From Lysobacter prati (GTDB taxonomy: Bacteria > Pseudomonadota > Gammaproteobacteria > Xanthomonadales > Xanthomonadaceae): a DNA stretch of 64,000 nucleotides. The stretch spans positions 186,001-250,000 of the forward strand of contig NZ_VLNV01000006.1 in assembly GCF_009765215.1 (NCBI RefSeq), read 5' to 3'. Shown here in pieces: positions 1 through 6,943 of the stretch. How positions within the stretch are numbered: the stretch's first letter is position 1; each line of letters begins with the position of its first letter. The translations under genes were made by a program, and so were the position numbers. The notes under the pieces are model-generated. The model ran no database searches. It was not told the origin of the DNA and saw nothing but the letters and a program-made list of their open reading frames with translations.

Positions 1-474
1 GCGCAGCAGAAGTATGGCTTCCTCAACGGCGACAAGGCCTGCGCGCTGGGCGCCAGCTACGGCGGCTTCATGGTCAACTGGATCGCCGGCAACTGGAACG
101 AGCCGTGGAAGTGCCTGGTCAACCACGACGGCGTGTTCGACCAGCGCATGATGGGCTTCGCCACCGAAGAACTGTGGTTCACCGAGTGGGAGCAGGGCGG
201 CACCGCGATCGACAAGGCCGCCAACTACGAGAAGTTCAACCCGGTCACCCACGTCAAGGATTGGCGCGTGCCGATGCTGGTCGTGCACGGCCAGCTCGAC
301 TTCCGCATTCCGGTCGAGCAGGGCATCGGCGCGTTCACCACGCTGCAGCTCCTGGGCATCGAGTCGAAGTTCCTGTACTTCCCGGACGAGAACCACTGGG
401 TGCTCAAGCCGCAGAACTCCGTGCAGTGGCATGACACAGTCAATGCCTGGCTGAAGCAGCACATCGGCCAGTAA
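1..474 (+). CDS. S9-family prolyl oligopeptidase-type serine peptidase, C-terminal part
   Basis: The window opens inside this gene, frame 1, so only the last 157 residues are present. They form the catalytic half of an alpha/beta hydrolase. The nucleophile elbow G-A-S-Y-G-G is near visible residue 19, the acid is in the H-G-Q-L-D-F-R-I-P stretch, and the catalytic His is in D-E-N-H-W. This triad order and spacing is that of the S9 (acylaminoacyl/dipeptidyl peptidase) family, whose full members carry an N-terminal beta-propeller that lies outside this window. It probably trims peptides in the periplasm or is exported, but the N-terminus needed to see a signal peptide is missing. It runs convergently into the next gene with a palindromic terminator-like repeat between them. 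Confidence 0.9.
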   Translation, partial: AQQKYGFLNGDKACALGASYGGFMVNWIAGNWNEPWKCLVNHDGVFDQRMMGFATEELWFTEWEQGGTAIDKAANYEKFNPVTHVKDWRVPMLVVHGQLDFRIPVEQGIGAFTTLQLLGIESKFLYFPDENHWVLKPQNSVQWHDTVNAWLKQHIGQ

Positions 475-484
475 GGCCTTGAAG

Positions 485-510
485 CCCCTCTCCCGCATGC
501 GGGAGAGGGG
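485..510. terminator. C-rich palindrome between convergent genes
   Basis: A perfect inverted repeat, CCCCTCTCCC / GGGAGAGGGG with a 6-base centre, sits 10 bp after the peptidase stop and before the end of the convergent monooxygenase gene. It could end transcription from both sides. Related palindromes lie at three other convergent junctions of this window (16730, 29917, 49711). Confidence 0.55.
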
Positions 511-531
511 TTGGGGTGAGGGCAGGGTGCG

Positions 532-1599
532 TCAACGCAACAACGCCCCGGTCTCGGCTACCAGCGCATCAAACAGCTCGCGCGCGCGCCGATGCTTCAA
601 CAACGGTGCCCCCTGTCCGGCCCACAGCGAAATCATGTCGCCGCGCCCCTGCGCCGCAGCTGTCGCCTTGAACGTCCCGGTGAACCAGTTCTGGATCGGG
701 TAGGGCAGTGGTGATTTTCCGTCCCACTCCTCGACGAACCGATTGCGTATGCCGCGAGCGAGTCGCCCACTGAAGGCACGCGTCAGTGCGGTGTACTTCG
801 CGTCATCGCTGAACAGCATCTTGCGATGCAACTCGTTCGTGCCGGACTCCTCGCAGGCCAGGAACGCAGTACCGATCTGCACGCCCTGCGCGCCGAGCGT
901 CAATGCGGCGGCCACTCCGCGTCCGTCAGCAATGCCCCCCGCCGCGATCACCGGCGTCGACACGCGGTCGACCACCTGCGGGATCAGCGCCACCGTCCCG
1001 GTCAACGACTCCTCGGCCGAGCGCAGGAACGACACGCGGTGTCCGCCGGCCTCGAAGCCGGTGGCGACGATGACGTCGACGCCGGCCTGATCCATCGCGA
1101 TCGCTTCGTCGACCGTGGTGATGGTGCCCATAGTGACGATCCCGCGACTTCTGCATTCCGACAGGATCGCGGCGGAGGGGATCCCGAACACGAAACTCAT
1201 CACCGGCGGCCGTGCATCGAGCATTGCCTGCACCTGGTCTTCGAAGCGCTGGCCGTAGCGCTCCGGCATTGGCGGCGGCGTCATGCCGAGGGCATCGTAG
1301 TAGGGGCGGAAGCGCTCGATGGCGGCGGCGAACTGTTCGGCGGTGAGACGATCGCCGCCGGGATCCTGGTTCGAGACCCACAGGTTCAATGCGAACGGCC
1401 GCTGCGTCCGCGCGCGGATCTGCTCGGTGAGATCACCCAGCTTTTCCGGTGCGAGGTGGTGGGCGCCAAACGAGCCCAGGCCACCGGCCTCGGATACGGC
1501 GACCATGAGATCGATCGAAGACAAGCCGCCGCCAAACGGTCCCTGCACGATCGGATAGCGCAGGCCAAGGCGTCGGGTGAAGTCGTTGTCATGCCACAT
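532..1599 (-). CDS. nitronate monooxygenase-family FMN enzyme (2-nitropropane dioxygenase-like)
   Basis: 355 residues, a normal length for the family. The N-terminus (R-Y-P-I-V-Q-G-P-F-G-G-G) is the usual first strand and FMN-phosphate loop of the nitronate monooxygenase TIM barrel. The central V-A-T-G-F-E-A-G-G-H-R carries the conserved His of this family, and the later A-A-G-G-I-A-D-G-R-G plus G-A-Q-G-V-Q-I-G-T loops bind the FMN phosphate. The family oxidises nitronates or propionate 3-nitronate, though some members have other roles (enoyl-ACP reduction, quinone reduction); the substrate cannot be read from sequence. The ATG start at 1599 directly precedes the conserved N-terminus. It is a single gene, convergent with the peptidase and upstream of the integron. 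Confidence 0.88.
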   Translation of the reverse strand: MWHDNDFTRRLGLRYPIVQGPFGGGLSSIDLMVAVSEAGGLGSFGAHHLAPEKLGDLTEQIRARTQRPFALNLWVSNQDPGGDRLTAEQFAAAIERFRPYYDALGMTPPPMPERYGQRFEDQVQAMLDARPPVMSFVFGIPSAAILSECRSRGIVTMGTITTVDEAIAMDQAGVDVIVATGFEAGGHRVSFLRSAEESLTGTVALIPQVVDRVSTPVIAAGGIADGRGVAAALTLGAQGVQIGTAFLACEESGTNELHRKMLFSDDAKYTALTRAFSGRLARGIRNRFVEEWDGKSPLPYPIQNWFTGTFKATAAAQGRGDMISLWAGQGAPLLKHRRARELFDALVAETGALLR

Positions 1600-1732
1600 G
1601 GCATCACTCCGTTGCGGGAAAGGGTGCCCGGGCCGGAGGGGCCGGAACGTGGCGCTACTCTAGGCGTGATCGCGCAGCGGGCGGATGAAGGCAACCGCCA
1701 GGATCCTGCAGGCGCGTCAGCCCGTAAGAGGG

Positions 1733-2765
1733 TCAGCGATCCAGCGGGCTCACGACGCCGAGCCCGCCGCGGTTGAGCACGTGCGTGTAGATCTGCGTAG
1801 TGCGCACATCGGCATGGCCCAGCAGCTCCTGGATCGTGCGCAGGTCGTACCCTGCCTCAAGCAAGTGTGTTGCGAACGAGTGACGCAGCGTATGGCATGT
1901 GGCGGGCTTGTCGCTCCCGGTGCGCACGGATGCCGTCCTGACCGCGCGCTGCAAGCCCTTCTCGTCGCGATGATGTCGGCGCACAAGCCCGGAACGCGGA
2001 TCGACGCTGCGCAAAGCCGCGGGGAAGACGTACTGCCAGCCGGACTCGCGCGGCATTGGGGAACTTGCGCGCCAGAGCATCCGGCATCCAGACCTCTCCG
2101 AATCCCGCCGCGAGGTCGTGCAGGTGCAGCGAACGCGCCTCCTCGATCTGCGCGCGCAGGCGAGGAACCAGCGCCTGCGGCAACATCGTCCGCCGATCCT
2201 TGCCGCCCTTGCCCTCGCGCACGACCAGTTCCGCTCGCTCCAGGTCGACGTCCTTGAGCCGCAAGCGGACGCACTCCATCAACCGCAGCCCACTGCCGTA
2301 AAGCATGGACGCCATCAGCCCGTGCACGCCGGACATCTCCCCCAGCAATGCAGCCACTTCGGCACGCGTCAGCACCACCGGGAGGCGACGCGGCTTCTTC
2401 GCCCGACGGATCTCCTCCATCCACGGCAGCGCCTGACCGAGCACCTCGCGATACAGAAAGAGCAGGGCAGCCAACGCCTGGTTCTGGGTCGAGGGAGACA
2501 CATTGCCGCGCACCGCCAGCAGGGTGAGGAACTGCTCGACTTCCCGGGCGCCCATCTGGTCCGGATGGCGTTTTCCCTGCGCGAGGATAAAGCGGCGTAT
2601 CCAGCCGACGTAGGCCTCCTCGGTTCGCTTGGCCATGCCGAGGCGGCGAGCACGTTCGCGTACGCGATCGAGCAGGCGCGGCGGAGTGCCGGGTGAAGTG
2701 ACAGACGAACTGACTGGGTCACCGACCCTGCTTGTCCCGTCCCCAGCCCGGTGATAGCGTCGCAT
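1733..2765 (-). pseudogene. intI: integron integrase (IntI), frameshifted
   Basis: Two reading frames together give a complete IntI of about 344 residues from the ATG at 2765 (a TTG at 2792 is also in frame). The N-terminal frame holds the SAM-like core-binding domain (R-T-E-E-A-Y-V-G-W-I-R-R-F), the first catalytic Arg (Y-G-S-G-L-R-L-M-E) and the IntI-specific extra helix ([13 protein letters not shown]). The C-terminal frame (1733 to about 2046) holds [11 protein letters not shown], the L-G-H box and the nucleophile in I-Y-T-H-V-L-N-R. The join is at 2047-2051, where the expected GCGCGCGAG reads GCGCGAG, so a GC dinucleotide seems to be missing. As it stands the protein loses box II and Tyr and cannot recombine. 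A sequencing error in this GC repeat is the alternative. Confidence 0.9.
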
Positions 2766-2799
2766 CGGGGAATCCTGAACAGAACGGGCCAATCGTCAG

Positions 2800-2937
2800 G
2801 TTAGGCACCGGCGTTAGGCACATCTATTCGCGACAAACCGTTGTTTTGTGTAGGGAAGCGCTGAAGATGGTCGTTCCAGCAAGATGGATAGACACCGCGT
2901 GTTACATCCAGTTCTGTCGTCGAATAAATAGTTAGGC
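2800..2937 (+). other. attI-like region with three GTTAGGC cores
   Basis: This lies between intI and the first cassette. Integrase-type core sites GTTAGGC occur at 2800-2806, 2813-2819 and 2931-2937, all in the same orientation. The last one is 8 bp from the first cassette gene, as at the other cassette starts, so it is the likely attI insertion point. The two upstream cores, 13 bp apart, could be extra integrase-binding sites or remains of lost cassettes. The cassette promoter (Pc) should lie here or within intI, but no convincing -35/-10 pair could be chosen by eye. Confidence 0.55.
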
Positions 2938-2944
2938 GGCAGGA

Positions 2945-3271
2945 ATGACCATTTCGGGATTCAATAGCCTCAACATTGCGTTCTTTGTTGTCCTTGCCTA
3001 TGTCATGGGGTACATCGGCCTCACGCGGCTCGTCCGCCGCCGCTTGCGGCTGAAGCATCCCGCCGTTTATAAGGGCATCGCTACACCAGGCGCGTTCGGC
3101 ACCGATGAGATCGTGAAGTCCTGGAACATGGTCAACTTCATCGCCAATCGCTCTCATGTCCACCTCGGCGACAAGACGCTGTCAGGTCTCGCTGACACGG
3201 CTCTTGTTGCACTTTGTGCTTCCCCAATAGTGGTTCTCGCAGGCGCGGTGTATGCAGTGGCTGCCGCCTAA
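2945..3271 (+). CDS. cassette 1: small membrane protein of unknown function
   Basis: 108 residues. There are two hydrophobic segments, about residues 8-28 (ending in Y-I-G-L-T) and 84-107, flanking a basic then polar middle (R-R-R-L-R-L-K, about residues 31-37). This suggests an inner-membrane protein with both ends near the membrane and a soluble loop of about 55 residues. The ATG is 8 bp past the attI core, and the stop TAA is part of the inverse core GCCTAAC of its own attC, the normal cassette arrangement. As the first cassette it would be the best expressed from Pc. No family recognised. Confidence 0.65.
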   Translation: MTISGFNSLNIAFFVVLAYVMGYIGLTRLVRRRLRLKHPAVYKGIATPGAFGTDEIVKSWNMVNFIANRSHVHLGDKTLSGLADTALVALCASPIVVLAGAVYAVAAA

Positions 3272-3325
3272 CAATTCATTCAAGCCGAAGCCGCTTCGCG
3301 GCTCGGCTTAACTCAGGCGTTAGGC
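3266..3325 (+). repeat. attC site of cassette 1
   Basis: 60 bp, inverse core GCCTAAC to core GTTAGGC, short class. The central palindrome is AGCCGCTTCGCGGCT. The stop codon of cassette 1 lies in the inverse core. Confidence 0.92.
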
Positions 3326-3599
3326 GTGTTGTCACCACCGTGCAGCCGTGAGGGCGTAGATCCGCATCCGTCCCGGCACGCCCCCCTTCACTTCGGTAGC
3401 CCTCGCCAGACCTCTGGCTTCAGTCCTTCGGCCCGGAGGGGCTAGCTCCCAGGCAGCCGCAAACTGCTACATTTCGGGCCGGGGAAGGTCCAGTGAATCG
3501 TCGGCTGCAGCTCTCGGCTCCGGGCACGGCGCTAGGCCTAACAGGTCATTCAAGCCGAACACCAATCGCTACGCGATTGATGTCGGCTTAACTCAGGCG
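3320..3599 (+). other. cassette 2: no clear gene
   Basis: This 280-bp cassette is bounded by good attC cores but has no open frame over 60 codons on either strand. The only candidate is a GTG-started 39-codon frame at 3326-3445, directly after the core, rich in Pro/Ser/Arg and without an obvious ribosome site. The DNA is G+C-rich and has several small inverted repeats, for example around GCCCGGAGGGGC. It could be a decayed gene, a non-coding RNA or a promoter cassette; none of these can be shown here. Confidence 0.6.
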
Positions 3600-3605
3600 T
3601 TAGGC
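3536..3605 (+). repeat. attC site of cassette 2
   Basis: 70 bp long-class site, GCCTAAC to GTTAGGC. The central part is AACACCAATCGCTACGCGAT followed by TGATGT. One base differs from consensus in the left arm (CAGGTCATTC for CAATTCATTC). Confidence 0.9.
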
Positions 3606-3610
3606 CGCTG

Positions 3611-3883
3611 ATGGACACTTGCCGTTCGTGTGAGTACTGGACAAGTCCCCGTGGATTCCAACTCCCTGGTGACTACTATTGGACTCAGCTAAAGCTGCTG
3701 GAGTGGATTGAGCAGGGCAGGTTGGCTGTCGTTTCCAGCGAGGGGTTTCCTGCAAATGACGCAACTTCAGAAAGTCGTCCAGCTCAGTCGCTCCCTGCCC
3801 TCTTCGAGTGCACAGACTGTCACCGCAAACTTGACCTGGTGTTGGACATTGACGCTTGTCGTGGCGGCTTGTTCGCGGCCTAA
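3611..3883 (+). CDS. cassette 3: small protein with two Cys-pair motifs
   Basis: 90 residues, cytosolic in appearance. It has C-R-S-C at residues 4-7 and C-T-D-C at residues 67-70, a pairing that would suit a zinc ribbon with an intervening loop of about 60 residues holding W/Y-rich helices (Y-Y-W-T-Q-L-K-L-L-E-W). The metal-binding idea rests only on Cys spacing. The ATG is 6 bp after the core and the stop is within its attC. No family recognised. Confidence 0.62.
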   Translation: MDTCRSCEYWTSPRGFQLPGDYYWTQLKLLEWIEQGRLAVVSSEGFPANDATSESRPAQSLPALFECTDCHRKLDLVLDIDACRGGLFAA

Positions 3884-3937
3884 CAATTCATTCAAGCCGA
3901 CACCGCTCCGCGGTGCGGCTTAATTCAGGCGTTAGGG
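3878..3937 (+). repeat. attC site of cassette 3
   Basis: 60 bp, GCCTAAC to GTTAGGG. The central palindrome is ACACCGCTCCGCGGTG. The G at the core's last base comes from cassette 4. Confidence 0.92.
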
Positions 3938-3940
3938 CCC

Positions 3941-4318
3941 ATGGACGAGTTCAAAGCCTCTGCCTTTGTAATCTCATTGATAGGGCTCGGCGTGGCCGGT
4001 CTGATCTGGGCCACTGTTCACTTTGCACAGATGTCCCGAGTACTCGGGATCTTTGGTTCCTGGGCCTTTGCGGTTCCATCCACCAGGGCGGGGATGAGCG
4101 CCGCGATGGCAGGCACCGTCCTGTTGGGCACGGCATCACTGCCGCCTCGGCTCGTTTTCTATCCAGAGGAATGGCGAAGTGCCTTCCTCGTCCTTTGCTT
4201 CTTCTGCGTAGCCTTCGGCTTCCTGCATGATCTGGCTTGCCATTTGGGGCGACCAGCGAGGCGGTCCCGTCGGTCGTCCACGACACGCAGGGGGGCGGCA
4301 AGGCATGACGGGCCCTAA
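3941..4318 (+). CDS. cassette 4: multi-pass membrane protein of unknown function
   Basis: 125 residues. Hydrophobic stretches at about residues 8-28, 34-45, 55-70 and 82-98 suggest three or four membrane passes, followed by a strongly basic C-terminal tail (R-P-A-R-R-S-R-R-S-S-T-T-R-R). The ATG follows the core by 3 bp and the stop forms the CCCTAAC inverse core, which matches the TTAGGG at the cassette's own left end. No family recognised. Confidence 0.62.
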   Translation: MDEFKASAFVISLIGLGVAGLIWATVHFAQMSRVLGIFGSWAFAVPSTRAGMSAAMAGTVLLGTASLPPRLVFYPEEWRSAFLVLCFFCVAFGFLHDLACHLGRPARRSRRSSTTRRGAARHDGP

Positions 4319-4372
4319 CAATTCATTCAAGCCGACGCCGCTCCGCGGCGCGGCTTAACTCAGGCGTTAGGG
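4313..4372 (+). repeat. attC site of cassette 4
   Basis: 60 bp, CCCTAAC to GTTAGGG. The central palindrome is ACGCCGCTCCGCGGCG. Confidence 0.92.
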
Positions 4373-4379
4373 GGCTTAC

Positions 4380-4592
4380 ATGGCTTCTGGAGTTCGGCTG
4401 TTAGCTGTCGTGCTGCTCGCTCATGCTGAGTTGGAAAGCCGTCGCCATGTTCGGCGTCAGTTCGCACTTCGGCAGCCCTGCCATGCAGTTCTGCAGCGCA
4501 TTAGGCAGCAGATTTCGCGAAAGCCTGCGCGACATTTAGGGCGCAGGTTCGCGCGATGTCTACCCAGTACGATGCAGCCTTGGAGCTGGTAG
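4380..4592 (+). CDS. cassette 5: doubtful small ORF
   Basis: This 70-codon frame starts 7 bp after the core, where a cassette gene is expected, with a short hydrophobic start (V-R-L-L-A-V-V-L-L-A) and then an Arg/Gln-rich stretch. It ends about 75 bp before the attC, unlike its neighbours, and its composition looks decayed. It may be a broken gene. A second frame later in the same cassette (4556-4711) is a rival candidate. Neither is recognised. Confidence 0.35.
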   Translation: MASGVRLLAVVLLAHAELESRRHVRRQFALRQPCHAVLQRIRQQISRKPARHLGRRFARCLPSTMQPWSW

Positions 4593-4711
4593 TCCTGACC
4601 GCGATTTCCGCCTTTTTCCTGGGTGCGGCCGCGCTGACGCTTAGCTTCAAGCGCCAGGGCACGCCCCCCAACAATTCATTCAAGCCGAAGCCACTTCGTG
4701 GCTCGGCTTAA
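4556..4711 (+). CDS. cassette 5: alternative 51-residue membrane peptide running into attC
   Basis: The ATG at 4556 opens a frame with one clear membrane segment (about residues 10-30, L-E-L-V-V-L-T-A-I-S-A-F-F-L-G). Its normal stop is lost because the inverse core reads CCCCAAC instead of CCCTAAC. The protein therefore gains the attC-encoded tail N-N-S-F-K-P-K-P-L-R. The single-pass profile resembles other cassette products more than the 4380 frame does. Too short for family assignment. Confidence 0.4.
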   Translation: MSTQYDAALELVVLTAISAFFLGAAALTLSFKRQGTPPNNSFKPKPLRGSA

Positions 4712-4725
4712 CTCTGGCGTTAGGC
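4666..4725 (+). repeat. attC site of cassette 5
   Basis: 60 bp, CCCCAAC (T to C change in the inverse core) to GTTAGGC. The central palindrome is AGCCACTTCGTGGCT, and CTCTGG replaces CTCAGG before the core. Confidence 0.88.
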
Positions 4726-4741
4726 CCACAGGGGGGCGTCC

Positions 4742-5011
4742 ATGGTTCGGAAGATCGTCTTTGGTCTCTTATGGTTTGTTGGCCTGAGTGTTGTCATTGG
4801 CCTTCTGATCGGCATGACTGCTGGACTGTTGGCGGGCATCGGCGAGACTGATCCGCAGAAGGCCTATGAAGCTGGGAGGGTTGCCGGCGCATCAGTGGCC
4901 TGGCTCCAGTCGTACGTATTTGTTGGCTCCGCCATGGTCTCCATCGTTGGCGCCGCCAAAGGATTTCTGCCAGGCACTAAGCGGCGTCCGCAGCCATCCG
5001 GCGGGGCCTAA
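4742..5011 (+). CDS. cassette 6: small membrane protein, copy A
   Basis: 89 residues with two hydrophobic segments, about 5-35 (I-V-F-G-L-L-W-F-V-G-L-S-V-V-I-G, with a Gly-rich continuation) and 50-72, then a basic, Pro-containing tail. It is a likely two-pass inner-membrane protein of unknown function. The ATG follows a purine-rich GGGGGGCG stretch that may serve as ribosome site. The gene is repeated almost unchanged in cassette 10 (6602-6871): three base differences and one residue change, Val to Ile. Confidence 0.68.
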   Translation: MVRKIVFGLLWFVGLSVVIGLLIGMTAGLLAGIGETDPQKAYEAGRVAGASVAWLQSYVFVGSAMVSIVGAAKGFLPGTKRRPQPSGGA

Positions 5012-5075
5012 CAATTCATTCAAGCCGAACACCAATCGCTACGCGATTAGTGTCGGCTTAACTAAGGCGTTAGCC
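5006..5075 (+). repeat. attC site of cassette 6
   Basis: 70 bp long-class site, GCCTAAC to GTTAGCC, with ACTAAGG for ACTCAGG before the core. Its class differs from that of the sister cassette 10. Confidence 0.9.
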
Positions 5076-5081
5076 CACCCG

Positions 5082-5555
5082 ATGAATGCCGCTATCACCT
5101 ACGCCTTGCTGTTGCTACTCGGCGCGCTTGCCACGCTACTCATTGCGTATGGCGCGCTTCTCCTTGCGCTCGGTCATTGGAGTCGCCGCTGGCCTGCCGT
5201 ACCCGGCACTATTGAGTCATCCGCTCTCGTAACAGGTCGCAACGGAGATGGCATCAAAGCCTACTGGGTCAAAGCCAAATACACTTATCACTGGGGTAGA
5301 CCTCGGAATGGATCATGGATCGGTTTTGCCCATCCTGGCACGGCGTCCAACTCAAAGTTCACAAAGTCAAAGGCCGAGGCTCTTCACAAGGCGTTGGTTC
5401 CTTGTACCTCCGTTAGTGTCTATGTTTGTCCGCAATTTCCATCAATTGCTGTGCTGCTCCCTGGTCACAACATGGCCGCCCTTGGATACATTGCGCTTAG
5501 CCCAATATTCGCGTTTCTGCCGCTATGGTTCGGCTGGTCGATCTGGCAGGGCTAA
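5082..5555 (+). CDS. cassette 7: DUF3592-like two-pass membrane protein
   Basis: 157 residues from the ATG at 5082, 6 bp after the core. The open frame continues upstream into cassette 6, but the internal ATG fits the array's pattern. An N-terminal membrane segment (about 6-30) is followed by W-P-A-V-P-G-T-I-E-S and a beta-rich region (V-K-A-K-Y-T-Y-H-W-G), then a C-terminal segment (about 130-153). This layout, with a W-x-x-x-x-G-x-I/V start to the exterior domain, is that of the DUF3592 family. Function is unknown; membrane location is likely. A similar-looking protein is encoded outside the array at 15112. Confidence 0.65.
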   Translation: MNAAITYALLLLLGALATLLIAYGALLLALGHWSRRWPAVPGTIESSALVTGRNGDGIKAYWVKAKYTYHWGRPRNGSWIGFAHPGTASNSKFTKSKAEALHKALVPCTSVSVYVCPQFPSIAVLLPGHNMAALGYIALSPIFAFLPLWFGWSIWQG

Positions 5556-5609
5556 CAGTTCATTCAAGCCGAAGCCACTTCGTGGCTCGGCTTAACTCAG
5601 GCGTTAGCC
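5550..5609 (+). repeat. attC site of cassette 7
   Basis: 60 bp, GGCTAAC to GTTAGCC. The inverse core is the exact complement of the TTAGCC at the left end of its own cassette. One arm base differs (CAGTTCATTC). Confidence 0.92.
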
Positions 5610-5613
5610 TCCT

Positions 5614-6078
5614 ATGCGAGCAATCCTCCTTCTGGCATTCCTAATCTTCGCTAGGCCAGCTTTAGGCGGTGAATTTGACTACGGCGCCTATGAGACGGCT
5701 CAGCTAGACAAAGTGGCGGCCGGTTTGGAGATCGATCCTCGCGTCAACTATTGGTTCGACGCAGCCCACCCCAAGTACCACACCATCGCCACATTCACAG
5801 GCAACAAGCGCGTCGTGGCTGCCGGGGTCAAGACCTACATAGGGAAATGGGTCGGGACCATGGGTCACCCCTCTGCGTACGCTGAAATGTTCCAGAGCGA
5901 GATCGAGGTCACGCAGGGCTCTGGGACCTACTGGCTGCCCATCCAGCAGCAACTCGTGGCACCCTTTGATCAGGAGGTCCCAGCCGGAGCCGAAGTGCAT
6001 CTGTACGTTCTGCTCATGGGTACCTACAACCACGTCCCCGTATTCGCGGTGAGCGAGTTCAACGTGGTCGGGGGCTAA
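5614..6078 (+). CDS. cassette 8: exported protein of unknown function
   Basis: 154 residues with a clear signal peptide (M-R-A-I-L-L-L-A-F-L-I-F-A-R-P-A-L-G-G, cleavage near residue 18-19). The mature part is rich in aromatic residues and predicted strands (W-V-G-T-M-G-H-P, T-Y-W-L-P-I, V-H-L-Y-V-L-L-M-G) and has no Cys, so a small periplasmic beta-sheet domain is plausible. The ATG is 4 bp after the core and the stop lies in its attC. No family recognised. Confidence 0.66.
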   Translation: MRAILLLAFLIFARPALGGEFDYGAYETAQLDKVAAGLEIDPRVNYWFDAAHPKYHTIATFTGNKRVVAAGVKTYIGKWVGTMGHPSAYAEMFQSEIEVTQGSGTYWLPIQQQLVAPFDQEVPAGAEVHLYVLLMGTYNHVPVFAVSEFNVVGG

Positions 6079-6132
6079 CAATTCATTCAAGCCGAAGCCG
6101 CTTCGCGGCTCGGCTTAATTCAGGCGTTAGAG
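6073..6132 (+). repeat. attC site of cassette 8
   Basis: 60 bp, GGCTAAC to GTTAGAG. The central palindrome is AGCCGCTTCGCGGCT, and AATTCAGG replaces AACTCAGG. Confidence 0.92.
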
Positions 6133-6135
6133 CGC

Positions 6136-6531
6136 ATGAAAGCTATCCTGGCTGTTCTAGGAGCGGTCCTTGCCAGCCAGGTGGCGGCCAGCGACGCCTG
6201 CGACATCTCGTGCAAAATTGAGAAGGCCTTGCAGGGCGACGGGGCGGCCGCACTTGAGGTGGCGCAGGAATCTCGCTTCACCCAGACGCCCGAGGTCGTG
6301 GCCAACTGGCTTCGCATCGCTGCCGAGAATGGAGATGCCGCTGGACAGTGGGAGTACGGTCTATCGCTTGTCGAACATAGCCAGTCGCGCTACGACTGCA
6401 TTCGCGCCGAATATTGGCTTCTACAAGCCAGCCAACGGGGGCACGCCAGCGCAGGTACGGCTCGTGGAAAGGTCTTGGAGTTCCTCAACAAGCACGCTGA
6501 TCACACGGAGGGTTGCTCGAGTGCGCTCTAA
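6136..6531 (+). CDS. cassette 9: exported Sel1-like repeat protein
   Basis: 131 residues. The signal peptide is about residues 1-18 (A-V-L-G-A-V-L-A-S-Q-V-A-A-S). The mature part is helical with TPR/Sel1-type spacing: W-L-R-I-A-A-E-N-G-D-A-A-G-Q-W-E-Y-G, then A-E-Y-W-L-L-Q-A-S-Q-R-G-H-A-S-A-G. Sel1-like proteins mediate protein contacts, often in the periplasm. Cysteines (C22, C26, one mid-protein and one near the end) may form disulfides. The stop forms the inverse core CTCTAAC, the complement of its own TTAGAG start. Confidence 0.72.
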   Translation: MKAILAVLGAVLASQVAASDACDISCKIEKALQGDGAAALEVAQESRFTQTPEVVANWLRIAAENGDAAGQWEYGLSLVEHSQSRYDCIRAEYWLLQASQRGHASAGTARGKVLEFLNKHADHTEGCSSAL

Positions 6532-6585
6532 CAATTCATTCAGGCCGACACCGCTCCGCGGTGCGGCTTAACTCTGGCGTTAGGC
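6526..6585 (+). repeat. attC site of cassette 9
   Basis: 60 bp, CTCTAAC to GTTAGGC. The left arm reads CAGGCCGA for CAAGCCGA. CTCTGG stands before the core, as ahead of cassette 6. Confidence 0.92.
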
Positions 6586-6601
6586 CCACAGGGGGGCGTC
6601 C

Positions 6602-6871
6602 ATGGTTCGGAAGATCGTCTTTGGTCTCTTATGGTTTGTTGGCCTGAGTGTTGTCATTGGCCTTCTGATCGGCATGACTGCTGGACTGTTGGCGGGCATC
6701 GGCGAGACTGATCCGCAGAAGGCCTATGAAGCTGGGAGGGTTGCCGGCGCATCAGTGGCCTGGCTCCAGTCGTACGTATTTATTGGCTCCGCCATGGTCT
6801 CCATCGTTGGTGCCGCAAAAGGATTTCTGCCAGGCACTAAGCGGCGTCCGCAGCCATCCGGCGGGGCCTAA
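6602..6871 (+). CDS. cassette 10: small membrane protein, copy B of cassette 6
   Basis: 89 residues, the same two-pass protein as at 4742 with a single change (Val to Ile near residue 61). The two copies line up with a constant offset of 1860 bp and differ at 4922/6782, 4951/6811 and 4957/6817 only. Identity includes the leader between core and ATG. The attC sites that follow are different in class, so the repeat is of the gene part rather than of an intact cassette with its site. Function unknown. Confidence 0.68.
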   Translation: MVRKIVFGLLWFVGLSVVIGLLIGMTAGLLAGIGETDPQKAYEAGRVAGASVAWLQSYVFIGSAMVSIVGAAKGFLPGTKRRPQPSGGA

Positions 6872-6925
6872 CAATTCATTCAAGCCGACACCGCTACGCG
6901 GTGCGGCTTAACTCTGGCGTTAGGC
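6866..6925 (+). repeat. attC site of cassette 10
   Basis: 60 bp short-class site, GCCTAAC to GTTAGGC. The centre is ACACCGCTACGCGGTG, unlike the 70-bp site of its sister cassette 6. Confidence 0.92.
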
Positions 6926-6943
6926 CTCATACGAGCGTTCGCT

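Noticed and set aside
4866-5081. Longer upstream start for the cassette 7 gene
   Set aside because: The frame runs back through attC6 and into cassette 6; the ATG at 5082 lies just after the core as in other cassettes. The same reasoning was applied to the genes at 7327, 8275, 9975 and 12373.
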